A stretch of 14,685 bases of DNA from JAJNBD01 sp964471475 (GTDB taxonomy: Bacteria; Pseudomonadota; Gammaproteobacteria; CAISUE01). Under the pieces are notes generated by a model, which made no database searches, was not told the origin of the DNA, and was given only the letters and a program-made list of their open reading frames with translations. The translations under genes and the position numbers were made by a program. The stretch spans positions 1 through 14,685 of the forward strand of contig CAYYFQ010000035.1 in the NCBI GenBank assembly GCA_964471475.1, given 5' to 3'. How positions within the stretch are numbered: the stretch's first letter is position 1; every line of letters begins with the position of its first letter. Positions 1-7,422 of this stretch are shown here, one piece after another.

Positions 1-28
1 GACCGAAGGCGAATGAACTTGCAACACC

Positions 29-66
29 GTATGAAGCTAAATCTTAAAGGCTATAAGACTTCATAC
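29..66 (+). promoter_or_regulatory. Inverted repeat in the leader of the DUF1622 gene
   Basis: GTATGAAG (29-36) and CTTCATAC (59-66) are perfect 8-bp inverted repeats 22 nt apart. A smaller CTTA (43-46)/TAAG (54-57) pair sits inside and could extend the stem. A near-consensus -10 hexamer, TATAAG, lies at 52-57 between the arms. The element could be an RNA hairpin in the 5' leader or a DNA operator whose half-sites are about 30 bp apart, centre to centre. No T-run follows, so it is not a terminator. The ribosome binding site AAAGGA (71-76) comes 4 nt after it, 10 nt before the ATG at 87. Confidence 0.4.
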
Positions 67-86
67 TTCGAAAGGATGCTACCATC

Positions 87-485
87 ATGACCACTTTTAC
101 ACTGGCCAATCAAATTTTCCAAGCCAATGATTTAATCACTACTATTACCATTGCTTCGAACAAGCTTTTTGTAATCTCTAAATTGCTCATTTCTTTTTTT
201 GGCACCCTCACTATTTTAATTGGCGCGGCCTTGTGTGCTTATCGATACATCTTATTTCGCTTAGGAAACTCAAAATGGACAACGGACGCTATTCGCTTAA
301 AACTCGCACAAGCCATTTTGCTAGGATTAGAGTTTTATGTAGCAGGGGATGTGATAGAAACCACGATTGCTCCTGATTTTTCTTCGCTAGGCGTTTTAGG
401 TTTATTGGTGATTATCCGAACCGTATTGAATTATTCTATTGGGCGAGAAGTGAATAATCTTTCTACGGTCCCAAAAGATAATTAA
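87..485 (+). CDS. DUF1622 family small membrane protein
   Basis: A 132-residue integral membrane protein of unknown function that I assign to DUF1622. Hydrophobic segments fall at about residues 30-56, 72-90 and 98-114. The family-like stretch is the second half: LGLEFYVAGDVIETTIAP (79-96), then VIIRTVLNYSIGREV (108-122), an amphipathic 'IRT-LNY---RE' signature at the C-terminal end. The ATG at 87 is supported by AAAGGA at 71-76. The first 28 residues are polar to weakly hydrophobic and may lie outside the membrane. The gene stands alone on the plus strand and converges with sohB, leaving 13 nt between the stop codons and no clear terminator between them. No enzyme motif is visible and no function is claimed. 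Membrane topology is inferred from hydrophobicity only. Confidence 0.8.
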   Translation: MTTFTLANQIFQANDLITTITIASNKLFVISKLLISFFGTLTILIGAALCAYRYILFRLGNSKWTTDAIRLKLAQAILLGLEFYVAGDVIETTIAPDFSSLGVLGLLVIIRTVLNYSIGREVNNLSTVPKDN

Positions 486-498
486 AGGCACTTCAATC

Positions 499-1476
499 CT
501 AAACCCAATTGGCAAAAAATTTTGCGCCCGCGCCTTGTAATTTTTGCAGAAGTGTTTTTTTCATTACATATCTAACGGAAAATACGTCTGCTTTTTCACT
601 AGCAGTCAGCAAGTAATCATCACTTGTCTGAAGTTCATCAACCAATAAACGTTTTTTTGCTTCTGAGGCAAGCCAATATTCACCGGTAGCAATGGCTTCA
701 ATATCTACTTGTGGACGATAATCACTAATCATGTTTTTAAAAGCCACGTGAATTTCTTCCAAATCTTCTTTTAGTTTTTCGCGCCCTTCTTCCGTATTTT
801 TACCAAACATCGTTAAACTACGCTTATATTTTCCTGCTGTAATTTGTTCAAAATCGATATGATGTTTTTCAAGCAATTTATTGAAATTGGGAATTTGGGC
901 AATCACGCCGATAGAGCCGATGATAGCAAAAGGAGCCGCAATAATTTTATTTGCCACACACGCCATTAAATATCCTCCACTTGCTGCGATTTTATCTACG
1001 CATACGGTCAATGGAATAGCACGCTCTCGCACCCTTACTAACTGGGAGGCTGCCAAGCCATAACCGTGAATTACGCCTCCTCCACTATCTATTTGCACCA
1101 TTACCTCGTCCTCTTTAGTCGCGATTTGTAAAATACCACTAATGCTTTCACGCAACACTTCAGTTTCAGAAGCTTGAAGATCACCCTCAAACTTTATAAC
1201 AAAAACTTTTTTACGTCTTTTGGATTGCTGTGCTTTTTTTTCAATTTTCAGTTTTTTAAGTAAAGTTTTATACGACTTTTTATCTAAGCAAATTTCGTTA
1301 AATTGATTTTTAGTTTTTTCCAGTTGTTCATTGACTTTGTCAATGATTAATTCGCCCACTGCTTTTTTATTTTTAGTGATTAATGCCATCACACCTGCTA
1401 CGATTAACAAAATAGCAGCGATGATAATAAGCGCTTTAATAAAAAAAATCGCTAAGCCTATCCAAAGTTGTAACAT
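499..1476 (-). CDS. sohB: SohB-like inner-membrane serine peptidase (family S49)
   Basis: A probable inner-membrane peptidase of the SppA/SohB family, 325 residues. Residues 3-33 form an N-terminal membrane anchor, followed by a lysine-rich linker (35-90) and the S49 domain. The nucleophile is Ser166 in DKIAASGGY. The general-base lysine is Lys218 in TAGKYKRSLTMFG, 52 residues later, the same spacing as the Ser/Lys dyad of bacterial SppA. QIDSGGG (128-134) is the usual substrate-binding strand. I start at the ATG at 1476. An in-frame ATG at 1548 would overlap the end of murJ and add 24 residues ahead of the membrane anchor. From 1476 the gene begins 13 nt after the murJ stop, with AAGG and AGAG as weak ribosome binding sites. 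It is the last gene of the tig operon. Its natural substrates are unknown; in E. coli SohB is a multicopy suppressor of degP loss. Confidence 0.88.
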   Translation of the reverse strand: MLQLWIGLAIFFIKALIIIAAILLIVAGVMALITKNKKAVGELIIDKVNEQLEKTKNQFNEICLDKKSYKTLLKKLKIEKKAQQSKRRKKVFVIKFEGDLQASETEVLRESISGILQIATKEDEVMVQIDSGGGVIHGYGLAASQLVRVRERAIPLTVCVDKIAASGGYLMACVANKIIAAPFAIIGSIGVIAQIPNFNKLLEKHHIDFEQITAGKYKRSLTMFGKNTEEGREKLKEDLEEIHVAFKNMISDYRPQVDIEAIATGEYWLASEAKKRLLVDELQTSDDYLLTASEKADVFSVRYVMKKTLLQKLQGAGAKFFANWV

Positions 1477-1489
1477 AATTTTCTCTACC

Positions 1490-3031
1490 TTAAGTGTCGT
1501 GCAAACGATAATGCTGCCAACGCATTCCCAATAAATATAAAACCCCAAAATAACTTATCAATCCCACTACAGTTAATTCTATAATATGTAAAAAGCGCCA
1601 TTGCCAATGATGCATAAACCAGATTTGCGGAGAGCCGCCCAAATACCATAATACTAAACCAAGTACACCATTAGCACAGATCATTTGCACAGCAAACCAT
1701 CGCCAGTGTTTTTGCAACGCATAAATCTGACGTTTGTACAAATACCATAATAATAAAAACGCATTGAGCCATGACCCTAAAGAACTGGCAAGAGCCAAAC
1801 CCGCATGAGCTAAAGGCCATATTAAAATCGCATTTAATATCATAGTCGCCAAGATAGCAATTACCCCAATTTTTACAGGGGTTTTGGTATCTTGGCGTGA
1901 AAAAAAAGCAGCACTTAATACTTTCACCAACATGAATGAAGGTAAACCAAAAGAATAAGCAAGGACACTTTTTTGGGTCATTAAAGCATCATAAAATGTA
2001 AATTTACCATAGCCAAATAAACTGATGATAAGCGGCGCAGAAAGTACAATTAAACATACCATTGCTGGTAAACCGATAATTAAATTACACCGAATTCCCC
2101 AATCCAGCGCAGAAGCATATTCTTTAGAAGATTTTGTGGCATGCTTAGAGGAAAGATGAGGTAAAACCACCGTGGCTAACGCCACCCCGAACACCCCTAA
2201 GGGAAAAAAAACTAAACGATCCGAAAAATATAGCCACGAAATACTTCCTACAACTAAAAAAGAAGCGAAAATCGTATTCAACAACAAACTTAATTGCCCC
2301 ACTGAAGCACCAAACAATGCTGGCAACAATAATTTCAATACGCGATTTACCCCCCTATCTCCTAAATGCAAGCGTGGCCGCACAAAAAGTTTGGCACGCC
2401 ATAAACAAAAAATTAAAAATCCTAATTGTACGAAACCCGCGATCAATACACCCCATGCTTGCGCTTTAACAGGGACTGAAAAAAATGGAGACAACCACAA
2501 CATAGCTCCAATCAAACATAAATTAAGTAATGCTGGCGTAAAAGCAGGAGACGCAAAATATTTAAACGTGTTCAACACAGCACTAGCCATCGCTGTTAAA
2601 GAAATCAACAATAAATAAGGAAAAGTAACCCGCAACATTTCTGTTGCCCATTGGTGGCGAGGGGTGCCAAATGCATAACCAGGCGCAAATAAAGTAACGA
2701 TCGCAGGTGCAAAAATGATCCCTACAATGGTAAAGAAAAGCAAAAACAATCCTAAAGCTCCAGCCACATGTGCAATAAATAACTTGACTTCATCGGTGGA
2801 GCGTACGGTTTTATATTCGGCTAAAGTTGGGACGAAAGCCTGCGAAAAGCAACCTTCCGCAAAAAGATTACGCATAAAATTGGGAATTTTAAATGCGACC
2901 AAAAAAGCATCGACAGAAGCATTGACGCCATAATATTGCGCAAACAAAGTATCGCGCACAAAACCCAAAATGCGCGAAGTAAATGTCATGGACGAAACAA
3001 TCGATGTCGATTTCAATAGACTCTTAGACAT
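1490..3031 (-). CDS. murJ: Lipid II flippase MurJ (MviN)
   Basis: A 513-residue polytopic membrane protein of the MOP superfamily that moves lipid II across the inner membrane for peptidoglycan synthesis. It is about the length of E. coli MurJ (511). Conserved cavity residues are present: Arg20 and Arg26 in SRILGFVRD, Asp41 in SVDAFLVAFKIPNF, Arg54 in the following NFMRNLFAEG, and Arg271 in SDRLVFFPLGVFGVALA. These correspond to E. coli R18, R24, D39, R52 and R270. Many long hydrophobic segments fit the expected 14 helices. The start at 3031 gives the standard MurJ N-terminus and lies 12 nt after the lon stop; a weak AAGAAG precedes it. Being cotranscribed with lon is unusual: in many gammaproteobacteria murJ lies near rpsT and ribF. 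Confidence 0.95.
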   Translation of the reverse strand: MSKSLLKSTSIVSSMTFTSRILGFVRDTLFAQYYGVNASVDAFLVAFKIPNFMRNLFAEGCFSQAFVPTLAEYKTVRSTDEVKLFIAHVAGALGLFLLFFTIVGIIFAPAIVTLFAPGYAFGTPRHQWATEMLRVTFPYLLLISLTAMASAVLNTFKYFASPAFTPALLNLCLIGAMLWLSPFFSVPVKAQAWGVLIAGFVQLGFLIFCLWRAKLFVRPRLHLGDRGVNRVLKLLLPALFGASVGQLSLLLNTIFASFLVVGSISWLYFSDRLVFFPLGVFGVALATVVLPHLSSKHATKSSKEYASALDWGIRCNLIIGLPAMVCLIVLSAPLIISLFGYGKFTFYDALMTQKSVLAYSFGLPSFMLVKVLSAAFFSRQDTKTPVKIGVIAILATMILNAILIWPLAHAGLALASSLGSWLNAFLLLWYLYKRQIYALQKHWRWFAVQMICANGVLGLVLWYLGGSPQIWFMHHWQWRFLHIIELTVVGLISYFGVLYLLGMRWQHYRLHDT

Positions 3032-3043
3032 GCGTTCGCTTCT

Positions 3044-5509
3044 TTAATGCTTCACAACGACGGACGAATTTGTTTTGCTCTTCTTCGAGGCCACCAAATT
3101 TGCTTTTTTCATGTCTTTTTTATTGCGGCTCTGTGTAGTTGGCTCCGTTGCTTTAGGATGAGGCACCTCTGTTAAGGCAATGTCCAGTACCTCATCAATC
3201 CAACGCACTGGTTTAATCTCAAGACCTGCAGTAATATTTGCTGGCACTTCTTTTAAGTCACGTTTATTTTCATCCGGAATGATGACCGTTTTAATACCAC
3301 CTCTGTGAGCTGCCAATAATTTTTCTTTTAAACCACCAATTGGTAATACTTCACCGCGCAGCGTAATTTCACCAGTCATTGCTACATCGCTACGCACAGA
3401 AATTTTAGTAAGTGCTGATACTAACGCTGTACACATACCCACCCCAGCACTTGGGCCATCTTTAGGGGTAGCTCCTTCTGGCACATGCACATGGATATCA
3501 TATTTTTCATAAAAATTATCAGGTAGTCCTAATGCTGCACTACGACTACGCACCACCGTGAACGCGGCTTGAATCGATTCTTGCATCACCGTCCCAAGAT
3601 GACCTGTTGTCACAATTTTTCCCGTTCCAGGCATCACAGCGGCTTCAATAGTCAGCATTTCGCCACCCACTTCTGTCCATGCTAATCCAGAAACCTGCCC
3701 TACTTGATTATAATTCTCTGCTTTACCATAGCGAAAACGTTGGACACCCAAATAATATTCCAAATTATTTGCATTCACTACAATCAATTTTTCTTTTTGA
3801 TTTGCTTTTCTATTACTTACTTCACGTACTACTTTACGACAAATTTTAGCAATTTCACGCTCTAAATTCCGCACCCCCGCTTCTCGCGTATAAAAACGAA
3901 TGATATCTACAATGGCAGAATCCTCGATTTTGATTTCATTAGTTTTTAAACCATTCGCTTCTATTTGTTTTAAAATTAAATAACGTTTAGCAATATTTAG
4001 TTTTTCATCTTCCGTGTACCCTGGAATCCGAATAACCTCCATACGATCTAATAAAGCGGGGGGAATATTCATTGAATTAGAAGTAGCAATGAACAAAACA
4101 TTAGACAAATCATAATCAACTTCAAGATAATGATCATTGAAAGTATGATTTTGCTCAGGATCTAGGACTTCAAGTAAAGCTGCCGCAGGATCTCCACGAA
4201 AATCCATCGCCATTTTATCGATTTCATCCAATAAGAAGAGAGGATTTTTCACCTTAACTTTTGCCATTTTTTGCATAATGCGGCCCGGCATTGAGCCAAT
4301 ATAAGTACGCCGATGCCCTCGAATTTCTGCTTCATCACGCACTCCTCCTAACGCCATTCGTACAAATTCGCGACCAGTAGCACGTGCGATGGATTGCCCT
4401 AAAGAAGTCTTACCAACCCCAGGAGGGCCAACTAAACACAGCACTGGGCCTTTTATTTTTTTGACACGTGCTTGCACTGCTAAAAACTCAATAATGCGTT
4501 CTTTCACTTTTTCTAATCCATAATGATCTTGATCAAGAACTTCTTCCGCATACTTCAAATCACGAGTCACCTTAGATTGCTTTTTCCAGGGCACATTTAA
4601 CAAATATTCTAGATAATTTCGCACCACCGTGGCTTCCGCGGCCATAGGAGGCATCATTTTTAGTTTTTTTAATTCTGCAAAAGCTTTGTCTTGCGCTTCT
4701 TTGCTCATGCCAGATTTTTTAATTCGATCGGTTAAAATTTCAACTTCGCTTTTACCTTCATTATCTAAATCGCCTAATTCTTTTTGAATGGCTTTGATTT
4801 GTTCATTAAGATAATAATCACGTTGATTTTTTTCTATTTGTTTTTTCACATGAGTACGCACTCGGTTATCGATTTGTAATAAATCAATTTCCGTCTCCAT
4901 ATGAGTGACCAGTTGCTCCATCATTTCAAGTAAATTAGTCATCTCAAGAAGTTTTTGGCGCTCAGCTAATTTGAGATTAAGGTGAGCTGCAATAGTATCT
5001 GCCAAGCGTATAGGATCATCGATCGCAGCAAGCGCAGGTAAAATTTCTGGGGGGATTTTCTTATTGTGGCTTACATAAATTTCAAAATGGTCTAATAAAT
5101 TTTTGGATAAGAATCCTGTTTCTTTTTCGTCAAAAGTAGAGCTGATGGGAGTAAGCTCTGCTTCAATAAATCCTGTAGGTGTCAATTGATATTTTAAAGA
5201 TTTAGCGCGTTGAAAACCTTCCACTAAAATTTTGACAGTGCCATCAGGCAACTTTAACAACTGCAAAATGGTGGCAATTGTCCCAATTTGATACAAATCA
5301 TTGAGCTTAGGATCATCTTCTGTTGCATTTTGTTGCGCCACTAAAAAGATTTGTTTGTTTTTTGTCATGGCAGCTTCAAGCGCAGCTACTGAAGCTTTGC
5401 GTCCCACAAATAATGGCACAACCATTTGTGGAAAAACTACCACATCACGCAAAGGTAGAACCGGCATAATTTCCGAGTGAGGGTGCAAAGCTGTTGGATT
5501 GACTGCCAT
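3044..5509 (-). CDS. lon: ATP-dependent protease Lon
   Basis: A cytosolic AAA+ serine protease that degrades misfolded and specific regulatory proteins; 821 residues against 784 in E. coli. The N-terminal substrate-binding domain (about 14-205) begins with PVLPLRDVVVFPQMVVPLF. A coiled-coil linker runs to about 310. The AAA+ module has Walker A GPPGVGKT (361-368) and Walker B FLLDEID (425-431). The C-terminal protease has Ser687 in PKDGPSAG and Lys730 in GGLKEK, 43 residues apart like the E. coli S679/K722 dyad. After about residue 785 comes a Lys/Ser/Thr-rich tail that E. coli Lon lacks. The start at 5509 is supported by AAGGAG (5519-5524, 9 nt before the ATG). The gene lies 30 nt after clpX and 12 nt before murJ in the same operon. 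Confidence 0.97.
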   Translation of the reverse strand: MAVNPTALHPHSEIMPVLPLRDVVVFPQMVVPLFVGRKASVAALEAAMTKNKQIFLVAQQNATEDDPKLNDLYQIGTIATILQLLKLPDGTVKILVEGFQRAKSLKYQLTPTGFIEAELTPISSTFDEKETGFLSKNLLDHFEIYVSHNKKIPPEILPALAAIDDPIRLADTIAAHLNLKLAERQKLLEMTNLLEMMEQLVTHMETEIDLLQIDNRVRTHVKKQIEKNQRDYYLNEQIKAIQKELGDLDNEGKSEVEILTDRIKKSGMSKEAQDKAFAELKKLKMMPPMAAEATVVRNYLEYLLNVPWKKQSKVTRDLKYAEEVLDQDHYGLEKVKERIIEFLAVQARVKKIKGPVLCLVGPPGVGKTSLGQSIARATGREFVRMALGGVRDEAEIRGHRRTYIGSMPGRIMQKMAKVKVKNPLFLLDEIDKMAMDFRGDPAAALLEVLDPEQNHTFNDHYLEVDYDLSNVLFIATSNSMNIPPALLDRMEVIRIPGYTEDEKLNIAKRYLILKQIEANGLKTNEIKIEDSAIVDIIRFYTREAGVRNLEREIAKICRKVVREVSNRKANQKEKLIVVNANNLEYYLGVQRFRYGKAENYNQVGQVSGLAWTEVGGEMLTIEAAVMPGTGKIVTTGHLGTVMQESIQAAFTVVRSRSAALGLPDNFYEKYDIHVHVPEGATPKDGPSAGVGMCTALVSALTKISVRSDVAMTGEITLRGEVLPIGGLKEKLLAAHRGGIKTVIIPDENKRDLKEVPANITAGLEIKPVRWIDEVLDIALTEVPHPKATEPTTQSRNKKDMKKANLVASKKSKTNSSVVVKH

Positions 5510-5539
5510 AAAATAGTTCTCCTTAAAGTAGCGAATATA

Positions 5540-6823
5540 TCAACACACCTTAGTTTTATCTTCTAATGCACTTTGGTCATGAAAAAATAATAACGGCTTG
5601 GCCGCGCTAGTTACTACATCTGCATTAATGACTATCTTATACAAACCAGTTAATGAAGGTGATTCATACATTAAGTCTAACAAAATTTTTTCTAAAATGG
5701 ATCGCAAACCTCGCGCACCTGTATTACGCTTCATGGCTTCTTTAGCAATCGCGCTGAGTGCTTCGTCAGTCACTTCTAACTCGATATTATCCATGTTAAA
5801 TAACTTGGCATATTGTTTGACAAGCGCATTTTTAGGCTCAATTAAGATACGCATTAACGCGGCTTCATTCAATTCATCCAACGTAGCAACAATAGGTAAT
5901 CGCCCTACAAATTCTGGAATCAATCCATATTTAATAAGATCTTCTGGCTGGATATCTTTTAACAATTCACTATTATTACGCTTATCGTCTTTATTATGCA
6001 CTTGCGCAGAAAACCCAATGCCAGATTTTTCACTACGATTACGAATAATTTTATCCAAGCTGTCAAAAGCACCCCCGCAAATAAATAAAATATTGCTGGT
6101 GTCTACATGAACAAACTCTTGTTGCGGATGCTTACGCCCCCCTTGGGGTGGCACATTGGATACTGTCCCTTCAATTAGTTTTAATAAGGCTTGTTGAACG
6201 CCCTCTCCTGAAACATCCCGCGTAAGAGATGGGCTGTCAGAGCGGCGAGCAATTTTATCAATTTCATCTATATAAATAATCCCGCGCTGTGCTTTTTCCA
6301 AATCAAAATCTGCTTTTTGCAATAATTTTTGAATGACATTTTCAACGTCTTCACCGACGTAACCCGCTTCTGTTAATGTAGTCGCATCAGCAATGGCAAA
6401 AGGCACATCTAAAATGCGCGCTAAAGTTTCAGCCAACAAGGTTTTACCACTCCCAGTGGGGCCAATCAATAAAATATTACTTTTTCGTAATTCGAGCTCA
6501 TCATGCGCATTAGATTGCATGTGCCGCAAACGTTTATAGTGGTTATAAACCGCTACCGCTAAAGTTTTTTTAGCCGATTCTTGATCAATGACATAATCAT
6601 CTAAGATAGTGCGAATGGCCTTAGGTGATACTAAAGTAGTGAGCTCTTGCCCGGCCACCAAAGAGGTAGGCTCGTTTGGATCTTCTTTGAGAATATCATT
6701 GCATAAGACAATGCATTGATCACAAATATAAACTTCGGGCCCAGCAACGAGCTTATGCACTTCTTGCTGCGACTTACCACAAAATGAGCATTTCATTGGT
6801 ATTTTCTTTTGGTCTTTAGCCAT
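5540..6823 (-). CDS. clpX: ATP-dependent Clp protease ATP-binding subunit ClpX
   Basis: The AAA+ unfoldase that recognises, unfolds and threads substrates into ClpP; 427 residues, the usual size. The N-terminal zinc-binding domain has Cys12, Cys15, Cys34 and Cys37. Walker A is GPTGSGKT (121-128) and the pore loop is GYVG (154-157). Walker B is IIYIDEID (182-189). The RKH loop is at 230-232, the ClpP-docking IGF loop at 269-271, and sensor 2 GARGLR at 369-374. All catalytic elements look intact. The start codon lies 2 nt after the clpP stop, and its ribosome binding site GGGAG (6829-6833) sits inside the last clpP codons, so translation is probably coupled to clpP. That helps keep the two ClpXP components in step. 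Confidence 0.97.
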   Translation of the reverse strand: MAKDQKKIPMKCSFCGKSQQEVHKLVAGPEVYICDQCIVLCNDILKEDPNEPTSLVAGQELTTLVSPKAIRTILDDYVIDQESAKKTLAVAVYNHYKRLRHMQSNAHDELELRKSNILLIGPTGSGKTLLAETLARILDVPFAIADATTLTEAGYVGEDVENVIQKLLQKADFDLEKAQRGIIYIDEIDKIARRSDSPSLTRDVSGEGVQQALLKLIEGTVSNVPPQGGRKHPQQEFVHVDTSNILFICGGAFDSLDKIIRNRSEKSGIGFSAQVHNKDDKRNNSELLKDIQPEDLIKYGLIPEFVGRLPIVATLDELNEAALMRILIEPKNALVKQYAKLFNMDNIELEVTDEALSAIAKEAMKRNTGARGLRSILEKILLDLMYESPSLTGLYKIVINADVVTSAAKPLLFFHDQSALEDKTKVC

Positions 6824-6825
6824 GG

Positions 6826-7419
6826 TTACTCCCGTTTAGTATATATGCCGTCGATCAAGCCATATTTCAAGGCTTCTTCAGCAGTCATAAAATTATCACG
6901 TTCTGTATCTCGCATAATTTCTTCCACGGTCCGCCCCGTATGTTGAGCCATAATTTGGTTTAAACGATCTCTAATTTGCAGAATCTCTTTCGCATGAATC
7001 GCAATATCTGTCGCTTGTCCTTGCATCCCCCCTAAAGGTTGGTGAATCATCACTCGCGCATTAGGGAGGCAATACCGCATGCCTGCAGCTCCTGCACAAA
7101 GTAAGAAGGCGGCTGCGCTTGCAGCTTGCCCAACACAAATGGTGCGAACTGGCGGTTTAATATATTGCATCGTATCGTAAATAGCCAGGCCAGCAGTGAC
7201 TACGCCTCCGGGTGAATTGATATATAAACTAATTTCTTTTTCTGGGTTTTCTGCTTCCAAAAATAATAATTGTGCCACGATTAAGTTGGCCATATAATCT
7301 TCTACTTGACCCACTAAAAACACGACGCGTTCTTTCAATAAACGAGAATAGATATCGTAAGCACGCTCACCACGACCCGTTTGTTCAACGACCATTGGCA
7401 CCAAATTGTTCATAATCAT
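6826..7419 (-). CDS. clpP: ATP-dependent Clp protease proteolytic subunit ClpP
   Basis: The barrel-forming serine peptidase of ClpXP, 197 residues. The catalytic triad is Ser101 (GQAAS), His126 (MIHQPLGG) and Asp175 (DTERDNF). The spacing of 25 and 49 residues matches E. coli ClpP S97/H122/D171. SPGG (69-72) supplies the oxyanion-hole region. One oddity is that the residues after the nucleophile are Ala-Ala (ASAAAFLL) where ClpP proteins normally have Met-Gly or Met-Ala. The start at 7419 has AAGG 7 nt upstream; an alternative ATG two codons later (7413) is possible. The gene starts 3 nt after the tig stop and ends 2 nt before clpX. A short N-terminal propeptide may be removed by self-cleavage, as in other ClpPs. 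Confidence 0.96.
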   Translation of the reverse strand: MIMNNLVPMVVEQTGRGERAYDIYSRLLKERVVFLVGQVEDYMANLIVAQLLFLEAENPEKEISLYINSPGGVVTAGLAIYDTMQYIKPPVRTICVGQAASAAAFLLCAGAAGMRYCLPNARVMIHQPLGGMQGQATDIAIHAKEILQIRDRLNQIMAQHTGRTVEEIMRDTERDNFMTAEEALKYGLIDGIYTKRE

Positions 7420-7422
7420 AAG

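Noticed and set aside
486..498. Terminator between the convergent DUF1622 gene and sohB
   Set aside because: The 13-nt gap has no hairpin or T-run; termination probably lies within the opposing genes or depends on Rho.
1477..1548. Upstream in-frame start for sohB
   Set aside because: It would overlap the murJ coding end and place a non-hydrophobic stretch before the membrane anchor. The ATG at 1476 has better spacing and context.
2172..2618. A 148-codon open frame on the plus strand opposite murJ
   Set aside because: Its product is low-complexity and rich in Asn, Lys, Thr and Pro, it lies wholly antisense to well-conserved murJ, and it has no recognisable domain. It is a shadow frame.
5598..6110. 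A 170-codon open frame on the plus strand opposite clpX
   Set aside because: It is antisense to conserved ClpX codons and shows no family features; the frame is open by chance.
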